Of a stretch of DNA of 64,000 nt, positions 57,580 to 64,000 are shown one piece after another. This stretch comes from Megascapheus bottae. Taxonomy: Eukaryota; Chordata; Mammalia; Rodentia; Geomyidae. The notes below the pieces were generated by a model that was given only the letters and a program-made list of their open reading frames with translations, was not told the origin of the DNA and did not search any database. The position numbers and the translations under genes are program-made. The DNA is taken from the NCBI GenBank assembly GCA_024803745.1, contig JANJXV010000013.1, positions 16,799,501 through 16,863,500 on the forward strand, in the 5' to 3' direction. How positions within the stretch are numbered: the stretch's first letter is position 1; each line of letters starts with the position of its first letter.

Positions 57580-59664
57580 CTATAGACCTATTTCTTTGAT
57601 GGACATCGATGCAAAACTTCTCAACAAAATACTGGCCAACCGTCTACAACAACTTATCAAAAAAAATTATACACTATGATCAAACAGGATTCATCACAGG
57701 GAGGCAAAGCTGGTTCAACATATGCAAACAAATTAATATAATTCAACACATCAACAGGAGCAAGGACAAAAATCACATGATTGTCTCAATAGATACAGAA
57801 AAGGCGTTTGACAAGATCCAACACCCCTTTATGTTAAAAGCTCTGCAGAAACTAGGACTCCATGGAACATTCCTCAATATAATAAAGGCTGTGTATGACA
57901 AACCCACAGCTAGTATTATACTTAATGGCGAAAAGCTAAAGCCATTCCCTCTAAAATCAGGAACAAGACAAGGATGCCCACTCTCTCCACTCCTCTTTAA
58001 CATAGTATTAGAATTCCTAGCCAGTGCAATAAGGCAAGAAGCAAGCATAAAGGGGATCCAAATAGGGAAAGAGGAAGTAAAACTATCCCTCTTTGCAGAT
58101 GACATGTCTGTATTTAAAGAATCCTATAGACTCTACTCCCAAGCTCCTTGAGCTGATTCAAAACTTTGGAAGGGTAGCAGGGTATAAAATTAACCCTCAA
58201 AAATCAACTACCTTCCTCTACACCAACAGTGAGAGGAAACAACAGGAAAGCAACTCCTTTCGCCTCAAAGAAAATAAAGCACCTAAGAATTAGCTTAATT
58301 AAGAATGTAAAGGACCTTTTTGATGAAAACTTGAAAACCATGAAAAAGGACATTAAAGCAGAACTGAGGAAATGGAAAAACCTCCCATGCTCCTGGATTG
58401 GAAGAATCAACATCGTGAAAATGACAATCTTGCCAAGGGCTATCTATAAATTCAACGCAATACCCATCAATATCCCAATGGCATTCTTTAAAGAAATAGA
58501 AGAGGCAATCCAAAATTTCATATGGAATAATAAAAGACCCTGTATAGCAAAAACACTTCTTAGCAGAAAGAATAGCGCAGGAGGAATTTCAATTCCAAAC
58601 TTTAGACTCTATCACAGAGCTATAATTACCAAAACAGCTTGGTACTGACACAAGAACAGGCCTGAAGACCAATGGAATAGAACTGAGGACACAGATATTA
58701 AACCATAGACTTATAGCCACCTAATCTTTGACAAGGGAGCCAAAAAAAATAGAATGGAAGAAAGATAGCCCCTCTTCAACAAGTGATGCTGGCAGAACTG
58801 GTTAAGCACCTGCAGAAACTAAAGTTGGATCCTTCTTTGTCACCTTGCACTAGAATTAAGTCCAAATGGATCAAAGACCTGGAGGTAAAAGCTGACACAC
58901 TGAAAACTTTACAAGAAGGAATAGGAGATACACTAGGCCTCGTTGGCACAGGTCAAAACTTTCTTAATAAGGACCAAGAATCACAACAAATCAGAGAAAG
59001 GCTGGATAAGTGGGACTGCATTAAACTGCAGAGCTTTTGTATGGCAAAGGACATAGCTAGTAAACTAATTAGGAAACCTACAGAGTGGGAGAAGATCTTC
59101 ACCAACCATACAACGGACAAAGGCCTCATATCTAAAATATATTAACAGCTCAAAAAATTGTATCAATCCAAAACTAATCTCCAAAGTAACAACCATCTCA
59201 TTAAAAAATGGGCCAAAGACTTAAAGAGAGTCTTCTCTGAAGAAGAAACAAAAATGGCCTATAGACACATAAAGAAATGCTCATCTCTGGTCATAAAAGA
59301 AATGCAAATCAAAACAACGCTAAGATTCCACCTCACTCCAATTAGAATGGCCAGGATCAGGAAAATGAATAATAACAGATGCTGGAGGGGATGTGGCCAG
59401 GAGGGATCACTACTGCACTGTTGGTGGGAGTGCAAACTCGTTCAACCACTATGGAAAGCAATATGGCAGTGCCTCAAAAGGCTAAACATAGAACTCCCCT
59501 ATGACCCAGCAGTTCCACTACTTGGCATTTACCCAACCATCCAGAAACTAGGGCATACTAAATCCACTAGCACAACAATGTTCATTGCAGCATTGTTCAC
59601 CATAGTAAAGATATGGAACCAACCTAGATGTCTCTCAGTTGATGAGTGGATCAACAAGTTGTGA
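57580..59664 (+). pseudogene. L1 ORF2 remnant (reverse transcriptase and C-terminal domain), frameshifted
   Basis: Reading pieces in three successive frames: 57609-58151, 58093-58293, 58229-58648, then 58783-59145 and 59158-59664. The first piece has the RT fingers/palm words [37 protein letters not shown] and the catalytic FADD (58092-58103). The last has the Cys-His motif CWRGCG...LLHCWWEC and DPAVPLLGIYP. The endonuclease domain and ORF1 are missing (5' truncation). At least three frame or stop lesions rule out a working enzyme. Divergence is modest, so the copy is fairly young. Confidence 0.9.
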
Positions 59665-60242
59665 TATTTGTACACAATGGAATTCTATGCTGCTGTCAGA
59701 AAAAACGACATCTCCACATTTGTTAGGAAATGGAAAGTCTTAGAAAAACTCATATTAAGTGAAGTAAGCCAGACTCAAAGGAAATTAGGCTTAATGGTTC
59801 CCCTCATTTGTCATAATCAGTAGAAACCTTGGTCTCTCCTTGCAGAGATTTGCAATAGAGCAAAACCTTGATACATAAGGCCATATAGTATGAAGCTAAT
59901 TGAAAGGACCTCCAGGATACTGAAACAAAAGCCATACAATGAATGACTGCTGTCCTTAATGTCCTATGTTATCTCTCATCTCTTTTGCTGTCCCTTGGTT
60001 ATGTCTTATTGTTACAGTATCTCACTTTGTTATCTGATATATTGGATATATTTGTATTTGGTTATTTGAAATTGGATAGGGAAAGGGGGAAAACCAAGAT
60101 GGGGTGGTGGGAAGGGAGGGTAATGGGGACCAAGACATGTGAAAGGGTATCAATGTATGGGAATTAATGTACCTTCTATCTGGCAAATATCATGTAACCC
60201 TTTAATTAATTACAATAAAAATATTTTAAAAATACAGTTATT

Positions 60243-60488
60243 ATATTATTAAGGTGCTGTACAAAAGGATTACCATTTTTTGAGTCTCGTAATGAGTGTA
60301 TTTCTTCTTTGGACAATGTCACCCTTTCCATTGGTTTCAATTTCCCCCTTCCTTTACTTTGTCCCATTTTCCTCCTCCCATCCTTACACACTAAATTCAT
60401 TTTTATAGCTATATATTTTGTTGGAAATCTCATGATATCCATAAAGCAAAAAATATAGTAAACACCCATGGGTTTAAAAAAAAGAAAG
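60243..60488. other. Intergenic
   Basis: 3' flank of the L1. Nothing recognised. Confidence 0.4.
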
Positions 60489-60740
60489 GGGAGCTGGGTG
60501 CAGTGGCTCACGCCTGAAATCCTAGCTACTGAGGAGACTGAGATTTGAGGATCTAGGTTCAAAGCCAGCCAGGGCACAAAAGGACCTGAGACTCTTATCT
60601 CCAATTAATCATGAGAAAATGGGAAGTGGGGCTTGGCTCAAGAGTAGGGTAATAGCCTTGAGCTAAAGAGCTCAGGGACAATGCCCAGGCTGAGTTCAAG
60701 CCCCATAACCCACCAAATAAATAATAAACAAATAAATAAG
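60489..60740 (+). mobile_element. SINE, B1-Geo-type, full length
   Basis: GAGCTGGGTGCAGTGGCTCA, CTAGCTACTGAGGAGACTGA, CTTATCTCCAATTAATCATG, AGAGCTCAGGGACAATGCCC and an (AAAT)n tail. Confidence 0.92.
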
Positions 60741-62035
60741 AAAATAAAGGGATAAAAAAGAAAGGGGAATAGAAGACAGCCATTCTCATTGACCCGTACA
60801 GAGAATTTCAGCTATACAACTATTATGAACTGTAGTCTCCACACTATATATTGGGGCCTAGGATATTATGTATCTTAGAACTGAAAGTTCGCATTGTTGA
60901 TCATTATTACCCATTCTTCTCCACCCCTGCTAAACCAACCATTCTCATGACATGTAGAAGAGTAAATATATGTCATGAAGATGGGTAGGTCAACTAGCTT
61001 GATTGTAATATACAAATCATCACGATGTCAATATGGAGTGAATACAATTTTATTCTGTGAGTCATACCTCAATCTGGGAGAACAGAAAAGAACCACAGGG
61101 GGAAAAAACACACATATGAATAGACATGAAAAATTCTGAATAACAAACACAGTTCTGAAATTGCTTTGTATCATGTACGCAATATAGAATGCTTTCTATG
61201 CTAAAATAGGGACTATAAAGAAGGATTTTGTCAGTAGAAAAATGTTGAAAGGGCTTTCAACATTTAGAAGGAAGTTTTTAAGAAAGAATACAAAGCAATG
61301 ACAGCAAAATGTAAGGTAATAGAATAGCTAGTTTCTGTGGGGACAAGCGGTCACACTCACAGCCCTATTCATCAGGAAGCAGAAGCCCTTTTTGTCTCTC
61401 AAGTTATCCACAACCTATTAAGGTCTGGAATCTTTGCTATAATTTCTAGCTCAAGCAAGCCTCCAATCTAGAAATGACTGCTAAAGGTTTTACAAGAATG
61501 AAAGCCCGCAGACATACTCTGTCTAGGTAGAAAGTTAAAGTGCCTATGAGTAGCTGAAGAAGTCCTGAAGAAAAGAAGAGTCCTACACAAATGTTGCTAA
61601 TTCTGGAAGATTTGAATTAATTTCTTCAACTAGCTGCAATTTGATGAAGATTAAACCTAGCACTTCTTATGTGTCAATTATGCTTTGCTTCTTATCAAAC
61701 ACTTAAAGAAGAAAGCATCTGTCAATGAATTTCATGAGTTTTCATCCAGTTTTTTGCAGAAGAGTAAAACATTTCTGGGACATTTTTGCAGAAACCATAA
61801 TAGAATGGTCCATATACCTCCAGATGGAGAAGCCTTGATATCAGGCAAAATTCTATTATATTATTTTACCAAAAAAGAAACTCTAACAATAAATGGCACC
61901 ATGGATTTATCATTTAAAAATACTATTTTGGGGTAAGTTTAGATTTATAGAAACACTGTAATAGAAAAATAGAATATCCTTAATGAAAAGAATGAAGGAA
62001 TTTGGGGCTACAGAAAGATTGGTGGTTTTTTTGCT
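60741..62035. other. Intergenic
   Basis: No gene or repeat recognised. The short open frame at 61685-61936 (+) has no family resemblance. Confidence 0.4.
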
Positions 62036-62245
62036 TTGCTTTGCTTTGTTTTTGGCCATCATGGGGCTTGACCTCAGGGCCTGGGAGCTGTCCCTGAGTT
62101 CTTCTGCTCCAAGCTGGCACTTCCAGTTCTCTGGTGGTTAATTGGAGATAGGCATCTCATAGACTTTCCTGCCTGGGCTGGCTTTAAACCCCAATCCTCA
62201 GCTATCAGCCCCTTGAGTGGCATAAACCACCAGCACCAGGTAGAT
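62036..62245 (-). mobile_element. SINE, B1-Geo-type
   Basis: GGGCTTGACCTCAGGGCCTG, GTGGTTAATTGGAGATAGGC, CCTGCCTGGGCTGGCTTTAA and an end in ACCACCAGCACCAGG. Confidence 0.85.
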
Positions 62246-62829
62246 TACTGTTTTTAGAAAGATCTTTATCCATATGAGTTGGAAGGACAGATTGTGACCT
62301 TGTTCAATGTGAAAGTCTAGCAAATAGTATTGAATCATAAATTCAAGTTTAAGAAATATTATAGTTAAAAAGCTCATATTCATTTGTACATGTTCATTAT
62401 AGGCAAAACATGAAGTTGAAAACAGAAGGGACCATGGAGATCATACTGTGAAGAAACTGAGAGGCTAACAAATGAATGTGGAAATCATCCAAAGTTGATA
62501 GTAATTCATAGAGTTTTTGAAGAACTAGAGCTATATTTTGATAATGTACATATATTAAATATGAATTTTATATTGTAAATCTTTAATTGAAATTCAATAT
62601 ATTAAATTATGATATCATTTTAAATTACTTCAGGATCTGGCCATCGCATTAAAAACAGTTCATAGAATAATACGGAACAAATACCTTGTTTCTCATTTAC
62701 ATGTTTGTTTATATTTCCCAAGCTCTTAGGAATCCAGGTCTGTGGATCAGTATTAATGATAAATAGTACCATGACCTATGTCAGGATGTGAGGCATAGTG
62801 CCAGAATGCCTCCGGTGCAGCAGGGGACA
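62246..62829. other. 3' flank of family-6 OR twin copy 2
   Basis: AT-rich. No match with the 3' flank of twin copy 1. No clear poly(A) signal seen in the gene's orientation. Confidence 0.4.
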
Positions 62830-63756
62830 CTAGCCGCCCCCCAAGGTCTTCTTGATAGCACTCTTGACTTCCTGGTTCCTTAGGCAGTAGATAAAGGGAT
62901 TTAGCATAGGTGTGAGGACTGCATACACAGCTGAGATGAGCTTGTTGGAATTAAATGATGCAATAGCTCTGGGCCTGGCATACATGAAAATCATGGCTGT
63001 GTAATAGATGATGACCACCGTGAGGTGGGATGCACAGGTGGAGAAGGCCTTTCTCCTGCCCTGCGTGGAGGGGATGCGCAGAATGGTGGACACAATGTAG
63101 ATATAGGAGAGGATGGTGGTGGTGAGTGGGAAGATAAGGATGACAATCGCCAAAGCGAAGTCCACTAGCTCAGCTGTGGACATGTCTTTGCAGGCCAACT
63201 TGAGGATTGGTGAGATATCACAGAAAAAGTGGTTCATGACATTAGAACCACAAAAGGTTACCTGTGAAATGAAGTAGACCTTGATCACAGTGATCATGAA
63301 GCCACTCACATAGGAGAGGGCCACCAGCTGCACACAGTACCCCGTCGTCATGATGACTGGGTATCGGAGAGGATGGCAGATGGCCACATAGCGGTCATAG
63401 GCCATGGCTGCCAGGAGCACGCATTCGGTGCAGGCAAGTGAGATAAAGAAGTAGAGCTGGGTCATGCAGCCATTGAAGGAGATGCGCCGTCTCTGTAGGA
63501 GGAAGCCATCCAGCATCTTGGGGACTGTCACTGAGACATACCAGACTTCCAGAAAGGACAGGCTACACAGAAAATAGTACATAGGCTTGTGGAGGGAGCC
63601 AGTGACCCAGACAGTGAACATGATGACAAGATTCTCTGTGATGACGAGGAGGTAGATGAGAAGGAAGAGGAAGAAGAGCAGGACCTGCAGCCACGGGGCG
63701 GTGGGGAAGCCCACCAGGATGAACTCGCTCACCAGAGTGATGTTCAGATCCAGCAT
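62830..63756 (-). CDS. Olfactory receptor, family 6, twin copy 2
   Basis: Intact 308-residue odorant receptor frame, near-identical to the gene at 49.1 kb and with the same landmarks: NIT at 5, EN at 41-42, [10 protein letters not shown] at 118-127, KAFSTCASH and [12 protein letters not shown]. The frame happens to stay open 38 codons upstream, but that stretch has no OR similarity and the twin lacks it, so the MLDLN ATG at 63756 is used. A possible splice acceptor (CACAG) sits about 11 bases upstream of it. The first roughly 430 bases on the plus strand (62830-63240, the 3' half of the gene) show no differences from the twin. The differences cluster in the 5' half, most densely near 63245-63325. 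Flanking sequence on both sides is unrelated to that of the twin by eye. Confidence 0.94.
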   Translation of the reverse strand: MLDLNITLVSEFILVGFPTAPWLQVLLFFLFLLIYLLVITENLVIMFTVWVTGSLHKPMYYFLCSLSFLEVWYVSVTVPKMLDGFLLQRRRISFNGCMTQLYFFISLACTECVLLAAMAYDRYVAICHPLRYPVIMTTGYCVQLVALSYVSGFMITVIKVYFISQVTFCGSNVMNHFFCDISPILKLACKDMSTAELVDFALAIVILIFPLTTTILSYIYIVSTILRIPSTQGRRKAFSTCASHLTVVIIYYTAMIFMYARPRAIASFNSNKLISAVYAVLTPMLNPFIYCLRNQEVKSAIKKTLGGG

Positions 63757-64000
63757 GACCAGTCCACTGTGAATAACGACCAGGCCTATGGCATCACACA
63801 CAAGACCAAACTGAGTTAATAATCCAGCCTTCCTGTGCACAAGATCCATGAAAGAAGTTCTGTTACTCACCCACTTTTTAAAAATTCACTTTCATAAGAA
63901 CTGTAAGTCACCTGGTAACAATGATTTGAATATTAGTATTTATTTCATCTCTATTTCCTCTTCTATTCTATGAAGGTAGACCCTCTGTCACTGTCTCTGT
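63757..64000. other. 5' flank of family-6 OR twin copy 2
   Basis: Begins with the candidate splice acceptor (CACAG ending at 63767). The upstream exon would lie beyond the window or is not recognisable. Confidence 0.4.

Larger units (their letters stand above)
57306..60224 (+). mobile_element. L1 insertion with 5' inversion
   Basis: Near-3-kb L1 bounded by an 18-base duplication with one mismatch, TTTAAAAATACATTTATT (57288-57305) and TTTAAAAATACAGTTATT (60225-60242). The first roughly 40 bases (GGGTTATACTGGCTTCATAG) are antisense L1 ORF2 sequence; from about 57347 (AAAGAAAGAGAATTA) the body is in sense, starting just downstream in ORF2. It includes the reverse transcriptase region, the C-terminal zinc-knuckle-like region, and the 3' UTR with ACAATAAAAATATT at its end. 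A SINE has inserted at 57375. Confidence 0.88.

Noticed and set aside
57609..58151. Reverse transcriptase frame as a possible functional gene or retron-like system
   Set aside because: The sequence order, TSD, 3' UTR and Cys-His motif are those of a mammalian L1 ORF2. It is 5'-truncated and frameshifted.
49126..63756. Retrotransposition as the origin of the family-6 OR twin
   Set aside because: The shared block stops at the stop codon and near the ATG with no poly(A) tail or shared 3' UTR, and I saw no target duplication at its edges.
63757..63870. 38-residue N-terminal extension of family-6 OR twin copy 2
   Set aside because: The frame is open, but the twin lacks it, ORs start a few residues before the first glycosylation site, and a splice acceptor lies between the extension and the ATG.

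Overview
This is AT-rich, repeat-dense mammalian nuclear DNA carrying part of an olfactory receptor (OR) gene cluster. Intronless OR reading frames, L1, MIR and MaLR remnants and a very abundant dimeric tRNA-derived SINE place it in a rodent. The SINE (ID-like left monomer plus a second monomer containing the motif GTGGCTCAAGTGGTAGAG) matches my memory of the IDL-Geo family of Geomyoidea (kangaroo rats, pocket mice, pocket gophers). That lineage call rests on memory and was not searched.

Seven apparently intact class II OR genes lie on the minus strand, all in the same direction: one OR2AG-like gene (5.1-6.0 kb), three OR2D-like genes (11.7-12.7, 18.6-19.6 and 26.0-27.0 kb) and three family-6 genes (39.9-40.9, 49.1-50.1 and 62.8-63.8 kb). 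The OR2AG-OR2D-OR6 neighbourhood fits the cluster on human 11p15.4. The genes do not form an operon. Each is expected to have its own upstream promoter and non-coding 5' exon(s), and one OR is normally expressed per sensory neuron.

The first two OR2D genes sit in a diverged tandem duplication (about 10.6-16.6 and 17.1-23.7 kb), yet their coding exons are about 98.7% identical. The last two family-6 genes are about 98.3% identical over 930 bp, and the similarity stops at the stop codon and just upstream of the ATG. Both patterns point to gene conversion confined to coding exons. The second OR2D copy also has a SINE inserted in its last codons, which replaces its C-terminus with SINE-encoded residues.

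The rest is mostly transposon debris: about 40 SINE copies, several 5'-truncated L1 3' ends, one nearly 3-kb L1 with a 5' inversion and an 18-bp target duplication (57.3-60.2 kb), a solo ERV1-type LTR inside a SINE (36.4-37.2 kb), a solo ERV2-type LTR (35.6-36.0 kb), two old MaLR LTRs, an internally deleted L1-like element (34.4-35.6 kb), a probable retrocopy of a gene 3' UTR (31.4-32.75 kb), and microsatellites. I saw no CRISPR array, functional tRNA or rRNA gene, or any novel multi-gene system. The noteworthy biology is how the OR family and the retroelements have evolved here.
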